Source of the DNA: Senegalia massiliensis
GTDB lineage: Bacteria > Bacillota > Clostridia > Tissierellales > SIT17
Direction: 5' to 3'
NCBI RefSeq assembly: GCF_900626135.1
Contig: NZ_LR130786.1
Location: 372,001-436,000, forward strand
DNA length: 64,000 bases
The notes under the pieces were generated by a model that worked only from the letters and a program-made list of their open reading frames with translations, made no database searches and was not told the DNA's origin. Both the position numbers and the translations under genes were made by a program. This document shows, one piece after another, positions 17,367 through 26,400 of the stretch. Position 1 is the stretch's first letter, and each line of letters starts with the position of its first letter.

Positions 17367-18765
17367 CTATTATCACCTTTTTAAATATAGGTATCTTAAT
17401 TATAACTTTAGTTCCTTGTCCTAAATCACTCTCAATATTTATTTGTCCATTATGCATTTTTATTATTTCATCACTTATAGAAAGACCCAAACCTGTATTA
17501 GATTTATTAGTTTTACCTTTGTAAAATTTCTCCTTAACCTTTGGAAGGTCCTCCTTACTAATGCCATAACCATTATCTTTAATCTCTATTATTAACATAT
17601 CATTTTTTATTTGTGAAGATAATATTACATATCCTTTTGGTTTAGTGAATCTAAATGCATTATCTAAAATATTTATTAAAACTTGCTTTATTCTATCTCT
17701 ATCAACATATACTTTATCATTATCTCCTTTAAAGTCTACATTAAAAAACAAATTTGCCCTTTGAGCTCTTGGCATCATATTAATTCTTATATAATCAAGT
17801 ATATCTTTAAAATTTGTCTCTTGTATATTTAGTATCATTTTTCCTGAATTAAACCTAGAAAAATCTAATAATTCTTCTACCATTTTAGTTAATCTTTCAG
17901 TTTCATTTTCTATTATAATTAAACCATCTTTTAAAATTTCCTCATTATCATTATTGTCTGTGTTTAAAGTAGATGCCCACCCCTTAATTGATGTAAGAGG
18001 TGTTCGTAATTCATGTGATATAGAAGATATAAATTCATTTTTAAGTTGTTCCTTTTTTGTTATTTCTTCAGCCATATAATTAAGTGTATCATTTAACTTG
18101 CCTATTTCATCATTATAGTCATTACTTCCTCTTACTTTAAAATTACCTTCAGCCATTTGTTCTGCAATTTTTGTCACGTCTTTAATAGGTGATACTATGG
18201 TTTTGGATATAATATAACTAACTGAAATTGCTATAACTATAACTCCTAAACCTATAAATATAAAAACCATTGAAATATTTATAATTGCTTTATTAATCTT
18301 TTCTAAAGAAGTAACAAATCTAATTACACCTATTTGTTTATTAGATGATATCAATGGATGTGATACTGCCATTACTTCATGCTCATCATAATTTACTTTT
18401 CCAATCCATGTAGCATACTTTCCTGATAGAGCTTTTCTTACATCACTTGTTGATAATTTATCCTTGTGTATTACTCCTATAGAATCCATTAAAACATTAC
18501 CTTCTAAGTCTAGTATTTGAACTTGACTCTCTGTTTGATTCCAAAAAACATCAACATTATCTAATATATTATCTTTAAGTGAAACATTGGAAAAGTATCT
18601 TGAATAAAAATCAGATGATATTTTAATTTGATTTGTAATTATTTCTTCAGTATTCTTATAATAATAACTCTGAAGCAATTCTATTAATAATACTTCAAAT
18701 ATTAAAATAGTAATTACTATTATTAAAATAAACGCTCCTATTACTCTTGTCTTTATGCTTTTCAT
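17359..18765 (-). CDS. Membrane sensor histidine kinase
   Basis: A 468-residue kinase. TM1 lies at about 9-30, an extracytoplasmic PAS/Cache-like domain at 31-160, TM2 at 163-187, HAMP at 188-240, the phosphorylated H251 in SSISHELRTPLTSIKGW, and an HATPase domain with N369 (INILDNAF), DNGYGIS and GLGLSIS boxes. The domain order is that of WalK/CssS-type envelope-stress kinases. Its stop codon lies inside the start of the lipoprotein gene. Cognate regulator is encoded two genes downstream. Confidence 0.93.
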   Translation of the reverse strand: MKSIKTRVIGAFILIIVITILIFEVLLIELLQSYYYKNTEEIITNQIKISSDFYSRYFSNVSLKDNILDNVDVFWNQTESQVQILDLEGNVLMDSIGVIHKDKLSTSDVRKALSGKYATWIGKVNYDEHEVMAVSHPLISSNKQIGVIRFVTSLEKINKAIINISMVFIFIGLGVIVIAISVSYIISKTIVSPIKDVTKIAEQMAEGNFKVRGSNDYNDEIGKLNDTLNYMAEEITKKEQLKNEFISSISHELRTPLTSIKGWASTLNTDNNDNEEILKDGLIIIENETERLTKMVEELLDFSRFNSGKMILNIQETNFKDILDYIRINMMPRAQRANLFFNVDFKGDNDKVYVDRDRIKQVLINILDNAFRFTKPKGYVILSSQIKNDMLIIEIKDNGYGISKEDLPKVKEKFYKGKTNKSNTGLGLSISDEIIKMHNGQINIESDLGQGTKVIIKIPIFKKVIIDE

Positions 18766-18788
18766 TTTTCCAACCTTCTATATATATT

Positions 18789-19658
18789 TTACTCTAAAAC
18801 ACCAAATTCATATCCTTCATTTTTCAAGTAATCAATTACCATTGGTAAAGACTCTACTGTGTTTTTCTTTGTAGCAGAATCATGCATAAGAATAATAACT
18901 CTTTTTTTATTTTTTGTTGTTTCTTTTATATTCAACAATAATTCATTTGGAGTTTTATTTCTACCTTCTGAATCTTTGTTCAAAGCATTCCAATCAACAT
19001 ATTTATAGCCTTGATTTTCTATTGCTTGTCTATATACTGTCTTATTTTCTCCAAATGATCCCCCTGGAAATCTAAAAAGATTACTTTTAAAATTATACCC
19101 TAATATTTCTTTTAATATTTTGTTGGTTTTATTAACCTCACTTAATAACATATCTGTAGATGAATATATTTTTTTATACTCATGAGAATATGTATGATTT
19201 CCTATTTTATGATTTTTATTATATATTTCTTTGATTATTGAATGATTCTCCTTAGCGAGTTTACCTAAAACAAAAAAAGTCGCTTTAACATTCTCTTCAT
19301 CAAGTATTTTTAATATTTCAGTAGTATTTTTACTTGGGCCATCATCAAAAGTTAGAAATGCAATTTTTCTATCATCATTCTTATATGCTTCCTCTACTGG
19401 TACAGTTAATACATTATCTATATCATTATCTATATCATTATCTATATCACCTTCTGTATTATCAGTCGATAAATCAGTTTCATTATAATCTTTCTTAAAT
19501 TCTATCCTATTTTGACTTGAATTCTCATCATTATTTTGAATATATATTTCTTTGCCACTATAACTTACACTTTTATGGTTTCCAATTAAAATAATTATGA
19601 TTACAATTGATATTATACATAAAAATATGAATCTTATAAACCTTTGTTTTCTACTCAC
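18789..19658 (-). CDS. Polysaccharide deacetylase (NodB domain)
   Basis: A 289-residue membrane-anchored deacetylase acting on peptidoglycan or another envelope N-acetyl sugar. One N-terminal membrane segment (residues 9-25), an acidic linker with a fourfold DNDI-type run, then the NodB domain: TFDDGPS with the catalytic base aspartates, HTYSHEY with metal histidines, RFPGGSFG and a final LMHDS. GTG start with GGAGG six bases upstream. Heads the operon with the kinase, lipoprotein and response regulator, spacing about 23 bases to the kinase. Confidence 0.9.
   Translation of the reverse strand: MSRKQRFIRFIFLCIISIVIIIILIGNHKSVSYSGKEIYIQNNDENSSQNRIEFKKDYNETDLSTDNTEGDIDNDIDNDIDNVLTVPVEEAYKNDDRKIAFLTFDDGPSKNTTEILKILDEENVKATFFVLGKLAKENHSIIKEIYNKNHKIGNHTYSHEYKKIYSSTDMLLSEVNKTNKILKEILGYNFKSNLFRFPGGSFGENKTVYRQAIENQGYKYVDWNALNKDSEGRNKTPNELLLNIKETTKNKKRVIILMHDSATKKNTVESLPMVIDYLKNEGYEFGVLE
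19412..19447. repeat. Three perfect 12-bp tandem repeats in the deacetylase gene
   Basis: Unit CATTATCTATAT is present three times exactly, coding for repeated Asp-Ile-Asp-Asn in the linker between membrane anchor and NodB domain. Copy-number change would keep the frame and only alter linker length. Confidence 0.9.
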
Positions 19659-19768
19659 CTTTATCCTCCCAAAATTTCATATATCTTTCTAACAATATAT
19701 ATCTTATAAAATATAAGAAGATTTTGAGTAACAAAACAGTATTAAATGGTTACAATAAGATTACATTA

Positions 19769-19924
19769 CTAATATCTATCATCCTTTTTATTGCTATTAG
19801 AATGATATTCTAAAATATATTTATCTATTTTTTGACTTATTTTAATTATTATTTCTTTACTTATGTTCATATTAATAGCATTACATAAAATCTTCTTTCC
19901 AATAATTAGTTTATTAGTTTTCAT
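19769..19924 (-). CDS. Spo0E-like aspartyl-phosphate phosphatase family protein (51 aa)
   Basis: A small gene, too short for most screens. The ATG at 19924 follows GGGGGAG by five bases. The peptide is 51 residues, and its core SKEIIIKISQKIDKYILEY fits the Spo0E family pattern in which SQxLD (here SQKID) is the hallmark that docks on phosphorylated Spo0A. Basic and hydrophilic tail NSNKKDDRY. If functional it would dephosphorylate Spo0A or a related regulator and restrain sporulation entry. It is divergent from an XRE regulator gene. The leucine of the motif is isoleucine and the protein is at the short end, so confidence is moderate. Confidence 0.7.
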   Translation of the reverse strand: MKTNKLIIGKKILCNAINMNISKEIIIKISQKIDKYILEYHSNSNKKDDRY

Positions 19925-19975
19925 TTAATCTCCCCCTATAACCTCAATATACATTAAATTTTATAACATATATTA

Positions 19976-20009
19976 GCAATAAGCAAGTTTAATATATATG
20001 CAATAGGCA
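19976..20009. promoter_or_regulatory. Direct repeat GCAATArGCA between Spo0E-like and XRE genes
   Basis: GCAATAAGCA at 19976-19985 and GCAATAGGCA at 20000-20009, 24 bases start to start, in the divergent promoter region. Could be an operator for the adjacent XRE regulator. Only two copies, so weak evidence. Confidence 0.35.
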
Positions 20010-20065
20010 CATTAAAATATATCTGAAAATCCGTTAAAGTATAAAGTAAGTTAGGAGTTGTTTTT

Positions 20066-20446
20066 ATGGAAAATAATACACCTATAGATAATAAATCCAT
20101 AGGCTTAAGAATAAGAAATGAAAGAGAGAAATTTAAACTTTCAAGAGAAGAACTAGCCGAATTAATAAATCTTTCTGATTATTATATAGGACAATTAGAA
20201 AGAGGAGAAAGACAGATGAGTTTAACAACTATGGTAAATATATCTAAACACCTTCACATTTCTCTTGATTACTTAATTTTTGGGCATAAAACAAATAGAA
20301 ATGAAGTAGTCCTAGAAAATAATGGATTTTATTTAAAGGAAAATTTAGAAATTAATGAGTTATTAAGTTTACTAAATAAATGTTCTGATAAGGAATTAGA
20401 GTTGTTCCAGAAACTATTAAGAACAGTTCTGCCATATATTACATAA
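20066..20446 (+). CDS. XRE family helix-turn-helix regulator
   Basis: A 126-residue DNA-binding protein. N-terminal HTH at residues about 8-65 (SREELAELINLSDYYIGQLE; MSLTTMVNISKHLHISLDYL). The C-terminal 50 residues (ENLEINELLSLLNKCSDKEL) form a short helical oligomerisation part ending in a ELFQKLLRTVLPYI helix, common in clostridial regulators of this type. TAGGAG precedes the ATG. Divergent from the Spo0E-like gene, which it may control. Confidence 0.9.
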   Translation: MENNTPIDNKSIGLRIRNEREKFKLSREELAELINLSDYYIGQLERGERQMSLTTMVNISKHLHISLDYLIFGHKTNRNEVVLENNGFYLKENLEINELLSLLNKCSDKELELFQKLLRTVLPYIT

Positions 20447-20447
20447 G

Positions 20448-20476
20448 TTTAAAGGTACCTAATAGGTACCTTTAAA
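20448..20476. terminator. Bidirectional terminator between XRE and aminopeptidase genes
   Basis: TTTAAAGGTACC / GGTACCTTTAAA, a 12-bp perfect stem with a five-base loop between two convergent genes. Confidence 0.8.
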
Positions 20477-20479
20477 TTA

Positions 20480-22258
20480 TTATATTTCTCTTGTTTGATT
20501 TTTAAGCCACTTTTGTAAATCTTCCTCTAAATATGGACTTAATTTATTATATACTTCTTTATGATAATCATTTAGCCATTTCTTTTCTTCATTATCTAAC
20601 AATGCAGGTTCTATAGCATCTAAATCAATTGGACAATATGAAATTGTTTCAAAATCCATAAATTTACCAAATTCACTTTCAAACTTTTCTTTAACAACTA
20701 TTGTATTTTCTATTCTAATACCATGCTCACCATTTCTATAAATACCTGGTTCATTAGTTAAAATCATATTTTCTTCTAATTTTATTTTATTAGGCTGTCT
20801 ACTAATACTTTGTGGACCTTCATGTACATTTAAGAAAAATCCAACACCATGACCAGTACCACATTTATAGTCTAGACCTTTTTCCCACATAGGTTTTCTT
20901 GCTATTATATCTATATTAGATCCTGTTGCTCCATATAAAAATACTAATTTATCAAGAGCTATATGAGATTTTAATACAAGAGTAAAATCTGATTTTTCTT
21001 TCTCAGTAACATCTCCTAACACTATAGTTCTTGTAATATCTGTTGTCCCGTCTAGATATTGACCACCAGAATCTATTAAAAATAAACTTTTATCTTCTAA
21101 AGTGTATTGGCTCTCTTTATTTGCTTTATAATGCATCATAGCAGCATGATCTTTATACCCTGCTATTGTATCAAAACTAATACCTTTAAATTTATCATTC
21201 ATTCTTCTAAAGCTTTCAAGTTTTTTAATGGCATCTATTTCAGTAATTTTTTCTTTAGCTACATTTTCTTTTAACCAATGAATAAACTTAACCATAGCTA
21301 CTCCATCTCTAATTTGACAATCTTTTAAATTTTTAATTTCAATATCATTTTTTATAGATTTAAGACTTGTAGCTATACTTGTTCCCGTAATTTTATTCGT
21401 ATTTTTAGGTAAAGCTTTGTATAAATATCTATTTATCTTTGATTCATCTAAATATACATTATTATTTTCAGTTATATTATTTAAATCTTCAGCTATTTTT
21501 TCATATTCCTTTATTTCAACTTTGTTTTCTTCTAAAGTATGCTTAGCCTTATCATTTAATTTATCTTTATTTAAATAAATTGTAGCTTTGTTATGAGATA
21601 CTACAGCATATGCATATACAACTGGATTATTAGGTACATCTGTTCCACGTATATTAAACAGCCAAGCAACATTATCTAAGCTGCCTAAAATATAATAATC
21701 AGCATTATTTTCTTTCATTTTTTCCCTTACAGATTGTAACTTCTCTCTTGTACTCTTTCCAGCATATTTTGTATCATGATTGTATATTTCATTAAAATTT
21801 TGTTTGCCTCTATTATCCCAAATTTTTGTTATAAAATCATACTCATCATTTACATTTATACCAGTATTCCTAAACTTTTGTATAATATCTTTTGCAGTTG
21901 ATTGTGATATAACTTTTCCATCAAATCCTACATTACTACCTTTATCTAATACCTCTTTTAGCCATTCAGTATATGTAGGCACTCCTTCTAGACCTTGCTT
22001 AAATAAATGTATTCCAGAGCCCTTAAGTTGTTCCTCTGCTTGTATATGATATCTTCCATCAGCCCATAAACCATTTTTGTGCATAGTTATAACCACAGTA
22101 CCAGCTGATCCTGTAAATCCTGATATAAAACTTCTCATTTTAAAATACTCTGCCACATATTCTGATTGATGTGGATCTACATCTGAAATTATATAAGCAT
22201 CAATTCCATTTTGCTTCATGAGTTTACGTAGTCTTTCAATATTGGTTTTAATATTCAA
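20480..22258 (-). CDS. Xaa-Pro aminopeptidase (M24B, creatinase fold)
   Basis: A 592-residue long-form aminopeptidase P that removes N-terminal residues before proline. Two N-terminal creatinase-like domains precede the M24 catalytic domain. Metal ligands are visible: DSGGQYLDGTTD (two aspartates), the histidine of GTGHGVGF, glutamate of TNEPGIY and glutamate of IRIENT. The C-terminal extension ending in LQKWLKNQTREI is typical of this clostridial group. TTG start with GGAGGG upstream. It follows eutH by 17 bases, so the two are probably co-transcribed. Confidence 0.94.
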   Translation of the reverse strand: MNIKTNIERLRKLMKQNGIDAYIISDVDPHQSEYVAEYFKMRSFISGFTGSAGTVVITMHKNGLWADGRYHIQAEEQLKGSGIHLFKQGLEGVPTYTEWLKEVLDKGSNVGFDGKVISQSTAKDIIQKFRNTGINVNDEYDFITKIWDNRGKQNFNEIYNHDTKYAGKSTREKLQSVREKMKENNADYYILGSLDNVAWLFNIRGTDVPNNPVVYAYAVVSHNKATIYLNKDKLNDKAKHTLEENKVEIKEYEKIAEDLNNITENNNVYLDESKINRYLYKALPKNTNKITGTSIATSLKSIKNDIEIKNLKDCQIRDGVAMVKFIHWLKENVAKEKITEIDAIKKLESFRRMNDKFKGISFDTIAGYKDHAAMMHYKANKESQYTLEDKSLFLIDSGGQYLDGTTDITRTIVLGDVTEKEKSDFTLVLKSHIALDKLVFLYGATGSNIDIIARKPMWEKGLDYKCGTGHGVGFFLNVHEGPQSISRQPNKIKLEENMILTNEPGIYRNGEHGIRIENTIVVKEKFESEFGKFMDFETISYCPIDLDAIEPALLDNEEKKWLNDYHKEVYNKLSPYLEEDLQKWLKNQTREI

Positions 22259-22275
22259 ATCAATCCCTCCAATTA

Positions 22276-23403
22276 TTATTTCTTTATTTTAAAAGCTAAA
22301 TGTTTTCTTCTAAATTTCTTATTCTTGAAATAACTTCCATATTCTTTAGTTGAAACAAATATCACTATGATACTAGAGATTCCTGCAACTATTTTTCCTA
22401 CTATAAATGGTCCTATTATATCAGGTGAAACACCTAAAACAAATGCCATTTGTCCGCCAAATACAAAAGATGCACTTACAGCAAATGCTGAATTTATGAC
22501 TTTACCTTTATTATCCATCTTATCATATATAGAAATCATAGGTATTGTATTAACAAGAGATGTAATTACTCCAAGTATAGAGTTCTTATTTACATTTAGC
22601 TTATTTCCAATAGAACTGAGTCCTTTTTCTAATTTTTCTGATATAAAAGACACTAAAGGATATGCTCCTGAAAGAATAATAGCAATTTTACCTATAACTA
22701 CTAACCCCTCTTCAATTGGAATTATATCATTAAATATACTAATACCCAAAGTAAACTTCAAAATTCCTACTATTAAACCAAATGTACTAAGTAATAGTAT
22801 AAATTTATTAAATCTTTCAAAAGCATTAAATAATTTATCAGGACATAAAAAAAGTCCCATTGATATCATAATAGAAAATAATAATATAGGAATGTGATTC
22901 AATAATAAAGTATCAAAATCTATTCCCATCATAACGCCAGAAACTAAACTACCTAATGGGATAGTTATTATTCCATATAAAATTCCTTTTGAAAAATGTT
23001 TTTTATCTTTATCTTTTATCATTCCAAGGGCAATAGGAATAGTAAACACAAGTGTAGCACCTAGCATTGAACTAAGTATAAGTCCAGAGAAAAGTCCAAT
23101 TTGAGCATCATGTGCTATAGCTAATGAAGCATTAAATCCTCCCATATCTGGAGCCAAAAATATTCCTATAAATATAGATGGATCTATTCCTGTTACTTTT
23201 GAAATTGGAAAAAGTAAAGGCGATATAACTTTAGCTATAAGTGGAGATATAGTATAAATACCTAACATAGTAAGGGCAAGACCTCCCATAGATTTAAAGC
23301 CTTCTTCAAAATGATTGCCAAGATTCATCTTATTTCCAATTACTTTATCTATGGCGGATATTATGGAAAATGATATTATAATCATTATTATTAAATTACT
23401 CAT
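22276..23403 (-). CDS. eutH: EutH-like ethanolamine transporter
   Basis: A 375-residue membrane protein with about ten to eleven segments, matching EutH throughout: EEGFKSMGGLALTMLG near the start, IFLAPDMGGFNASLAIA near residue 90, and FVFGGQMAFVLG near residue 320. EutH allows ethanolamine entry, especially at low pH. No other eut gene is in the window; it is an orphan upstream of aminopeptidase P. It may serve ethanolamine or a related amine released from lipids or peptides. Confidence 0.88.
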   Translation of the reverse strand: MSNLIIMIIISFSIISAIDKVIGNKMNLGNHFEEGFKSMGGLALTMLGIYTISPLIAKVISPLLFPISKVTGIDPSIFIGIFLAPDMGGFNASLAIAHDAQIGLFSGLILSSMLGATLVFTIPIALGMIKDKDKKHFSKGILYGIITIPLGSLVSGVMMGIDFDTLLLNHIPILLFSIMISMGLFLCPDKLFNAFERFNKFILLLSTFGLIVGILKFTLGISIFNDIIPIEEGLVVIGKIAIILSGAYPLVSFISEKLEKGLSSIGNKLNVNKNSILGVITSLVNTIPMISIYDKMDNKGKVINSAFAVSASFVFGGQMAFVLGVSPDIIGPFIVGKIVAGISSIIVIFVSTKEYGSYFKNKKFRRKHLAFKIKK

Positions 23404-23434
23404 TATATCACCTCTAATATTTTAATATACAATC

Positions 23435-23463
23435 ATTATACTTGCTTCATATGGTATTGTCTA
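23435..23463 (-). promoter_or_regulatory. Sigma-70-type promoter of eutH-pepP
   Basis: TAGACA (23458-23463), 17-base spacer, TATAAT (23435-23440) on the minus strand, 32 bases before the eutH ATG. Confidence 0.7.
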
Positions 23464-23476
23464 TAGATTTGATATA

Positions 23477-23505
23477 TTGATAAAAAATCACCTTTATAAT
23501 ATAAT
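23477..23505 (+). promoter_or_regulatory. Sigma-70-type promoter of the ABC transporter operon
   Basis: TTGATA (23477-23482), 17-base spacer, TATAAT (23500-23505) on the plus strand, back to back with the eutH promoter. Confidence 0.7.
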
Positions 23506-23539
23506 GATATGTATTAAATAGAAAATATTGGAGGTATAT

Positions 23540-24247
23540 ATGAAGTTAATAATTGAAAATATTAGTAAGTCATTTGAAAATAAAAGCGTACTTGAAAACT
23601 TAAATTTTGAATTTAATAGGGGAAATATATATGCTCTTCTTGGAAGAAATGGAGCAGGAAAAACAACATTTTTTAATATATTATCAGAAGAGTTAAAATC
23701 AGATGAAGGTAAAGCTTACATAGAAATAAATGGTGAGAGAAAAAAATTAGAATCTACTGACTTATCATATGTATATTCTGACCCTATACTTCCTGAATTT
23801 TTAACTGGATATGAGTTCATAAAATTTTTTATAGATATAAATAAAGATAAGTTAGATCATCCCTTATTAATAGATGAATATTTTGAAATAATAAAAATTA
23901 ATTATGAAGACAGACATAAATTAATCAGGTCATATTCTCATGGAATGAAAAACAAACTACAAATGCTCATGTTTGTAATAAGAAGACCCCCTATAATATT
24001 ATTAGATGAACCTTTAACATCATTGGATGTGGTTGTAGCGTTAGAAATAAAGAGACTCCTTAGAGAAATTAGAAAGGATCATATAATTATATTTTCTACC
24101 CATATACTTCAATTAGCAAAAGACTTATGTGATGAAATAGTAGCTTTAAATAATGGCAAGTTATCACTTATGCAAAAAGAGTTATTACAAAATCCTGATT
24201 TTGAAGATAAAGTTATAGAAATGCTTGAGGAAAAAACAAATGCTTAG
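23540..24247 (+). CDS. ABC transporter ATP-binding protein
   Basis: A 235-residue ATPase. Walker A LLGRNGAGKTTFF near residue 32, Walker B PIILLDEPLTSLD near 150, and the D-loop and H-loop (FSTHIL) are present. The ABC signature is YSHGMKNK rather than LSGGQ, as in many exporters with ABC-2 permeases. The ATG at 23540 has GGAGG five bases before it; an in-frame TTG at 23528 has none. Overlaps the permease gene by eight bases. Substrate unknown. Confidence 0.9.
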   Translation: MKLIIENISKSFENKSVLENLNFEFNRGNIYALLGRNGAGKTTFFNILSEELKSDEGKAYIEINGERKKLESTDLSYVYSDPILPEFLTGYEFIKFFIDINKDKLDHPLLIDEYFEIIKINYEDRHKLIRSYSHGMKNKLQMLMFVIRRPPIILLDEPLTSLDVVVALEIKRLLREIRKDHIIIFSTHILQLAKDLCDEIVALNNGKLSLMQKELLQNPDFEDKVIEMLEEKTNA

Positions 24248-25850
24248 AACAATTAAACAAATATCACATATACAATTTTCAATATCAATAAATGCGTTTT
24301 TATATTTTTTAAAAAAGATACCTTTAATCAAAAACTTATTTAAAAATATTAATTATTCTTTTATGAAATTTAAAAGTATACTAAGTGTTTTATCTATAAT
24401 TTGGAACTTTGTTAGTACACCTATAAAAACTGCTTTATCATTTTTGCTGCCTATTTTTTTACCTGCATTTTTGATATTTGATGGTGATATAAATATAAAT
24501 GTTATATTTTCGCTTATACTTTCATTTTATTTTATATTAGCATTTGTATTTTCAAATGCACTCTCTACAGATAAAGAAAAGTTTATTTTAATAAAACAAA
24601 TGAGAATGCCACCTAAAGAATATTTTATTTCTAAAATATTCTTTGAAGAAACTGTTAAATTTTTAGGTAAAATAATATTTTTTTCTATATTTTTTATATT
24701 TTTAGATTTCAACTTTTTATTCGGAATTAAATTATCTTTAATGATATCTTCAATAAATATAATAAGTGAAGCATTATACCTTTTCTTATTTAATGAAAGA
24801 CAATTTAATGTAAATAGTAAACCAATAATTCAAGTTATTATATATGCTATTATAGTTATAGTAAGTTATTTAGTATCCTTTTTACTTATGCCAAAATTAT
24901 ATTTTTCATTTGTATATTTTTTCTTTACAAGTAATATACCTTTTTTAATTACTTTAACTTTAGGTATATTATCAAGTATATACATATATAAATATGAAAA
25001 CTTTTGGGATGTAATAAACTCTAAAAACACTATAGAAGATTTTAAAGAATTAAATGAAGTTTATAAAGAAGCTAATTTTATAGGTGTTAAATTAGATGAA
25101 AAAGATTATTCCACTGACGATTTACAGTCAAGTAAATTTAATAATAAAGAGGGATATGATTATTTGAACTCCATATTTTTCGAAAGGCATAAGAAAACAA
25201 TATATAGACCAATGCTTATAAAATCAGCTATAATAATACTTAGTTTCATAGCTATATTGATATTAAATATATTTATAGATAATATCCCCAAAAAAGAATT
25301 AATTGATATGATAATAAATAAATATACATTATTTGTTTTTATAATTTATTTACTATCTAATTCGGAAAATATAATTAAATCACTTTTCTATAATTGTGAT
25401 ATATCATTACTTAAATACAGCTTTTATAAACAAAGTGATGCTTTACTCAAAATGTTTTTTTTAAGATTAAAAAAAATAATTTTTAGTAATATTATCCCTG
25501 TATTGATATTATGTTTAGGTCTATTAACCATTACATTTATTTATGATTCCTCAAGAATTATAGATATGATACCAGTTTTAATATTCATTATAGTATTAAA
25601 TTTATTTTTTTCAATACATTATATTTTCATGTATTATATTTTTCAACCTTATACAACGGATTTAAAAGTTAAAAATCCTTTTTTTAAAATCATTAATTTT
25701 GCTGTGTATTTTATTTCTTATATGTCATTACAAATTGATGCACCAGCGAAAATATTTTTACCTATTACAATAGTAATTTCTATTATTTATATATTAATTG
25801 CAATCGCTCTAGTCTATAAAAAATCACCTCAAACATTTAGAACAAAGTAA
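24240..25850 (+). CDS. ABC-2-like transporter permease, unknown substrate
   Basis: A 536-residue membrane protein with about twelve hydrophobic segments arranged in two halves separated by a hydrophilic region (residues about 260-320, DEKDYSTDDLQ). It starts at an ATG inside the last codons of the ATPase gene (ATGCTTAG overlap). No named family was recognised, but the pairing with a cytoplasmic ATPase indicates an exporter of the ABC-2 kind. No resistance determinant or biosynthetic gene adjoins it. Confidence 0.75.
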   Translation: MLRTIKQISHIQFSISINAFLYFLKKIPLIKNLFKNINYSFMKFKSILSVLSIIWNFVSTPIKTALSFLLPIFLPAFLIFDGDININVIFSLILSFYFILAFVFSNALSTDKEKFILIKQMRMPPKEYFISKIFFEETVKFLGKIIFFSIFFIFLDFNFLFGIKLSLMISSINIISEALYLFLFNERQFNVNSKPIIQVIIYAIIVIVSYLVSFLLMPKLYFSFVYFFFTSNIPFLITLTLGILSSIYIYKYENFWDVINSKNTIEDFKELNEVYKEANFIGVKLDEKDYSTDDLQSSKFNNKEGYDYLNSIFFERHKKTIYRPMLIKSAIIILSFIAILILNIFIDNIPKKELIDMIINKYTLFVFIIYLLSNSENIIKSLFYNCDISLLKYSFYKQSDALLKMFFLRLKKIIFSNIIPVLILCLGLLTITFIYDSSRIIDMIPVLIFIIVLNLFFSIHYIFMYYIFQPYTTDLKVKNPFFKIINFAVYFISYMSLQIDAPAKIFLPITIVISIIYILIAIALVYKKSPQTFRTK

Positions 25851-25877
25851 GAATGTGTTAGCATAAATCCATAATTA

Positions 25878-25917
25878 AAGGCAAAATAATGTATAAAATT
25901 ATACATTATTTTGCCTT
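25878..25917. terminator. Bidirectional terminator
   Basis: A 17-bp perfect stem beginning AAGGCAAAATAATG with a six-base loop, between the ABC permease and a convergent lipoprotein gene. Confidence 0.85.
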
Positions 25918-25934
25918 ATACTCTATTCTACATT

Positions 25935-26399
25935 TTATTGCATATTTTGTATCTTTTCAGAATTAATAAATAAACCTTCAATAAGTTGATTATCTTTATC
26001 AAATACTGTCGTTACAATAACTTCATTCTTTTCATTTGAATAATCTGAACTATAAATTAACTTTATATTATTTTCATCTACTTCTTCTGTAGTTAATAAT
26101 TTTTTAGAACCTTTTATATACTCACCTATTAATTCAGATATAGGTAAAACCTGTTCTTTAAACATTTTTTCATTTAGATGTGATTTCATACTTTCACTAA
26201 AATCTTTACTAAAGGATTCATAATCTTTTTTATCTATAGAAATTAAAAAGTTTTCTACTATTTCATCTGTCCAAGATGATACAGTTTCTTCAGGTGTTTT
26301 CATATTATCATTTACTTGTTCATTTTCACTATTGCATCCAATCAATGAGCTAAACATTAAAGCTATAATTATAATCAAAATTATTCTATTACTTCTCAT
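25935..26399 (-). CDS. Small predicted lipoprotein
   Basis: A 154-residue lipoprotein: hydrophobic signal peptide ending in SLIGC (C22). The mature part (WTDEIVENFLISIDKKDYES through KDNQLIEGLFINSEKI) has the cystatin-like alpha-plus-beta look of DUF4878/NTF2-like lipoproteins, but I do not assign a family firmly. It follows the YhfC gene by one base and is translated from an AGAGG site inside it. Confidence 0.75.
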   Translation of the reverse strand: MRSNRIILIIIIALMFSSLIGCNSENEQVNDNMKTPEETVSSWTDEIVENFLISIDKKDYESFSKDFSESMKSHLNEKMFKEQVLPISELIGEYIKGSKKLLTTEEVDENNIKLIYSSDYSNEKNEVIVTTVFDKDNQLIEGLFINSEKIQNMQ

Positions 26400-26400
26400 A

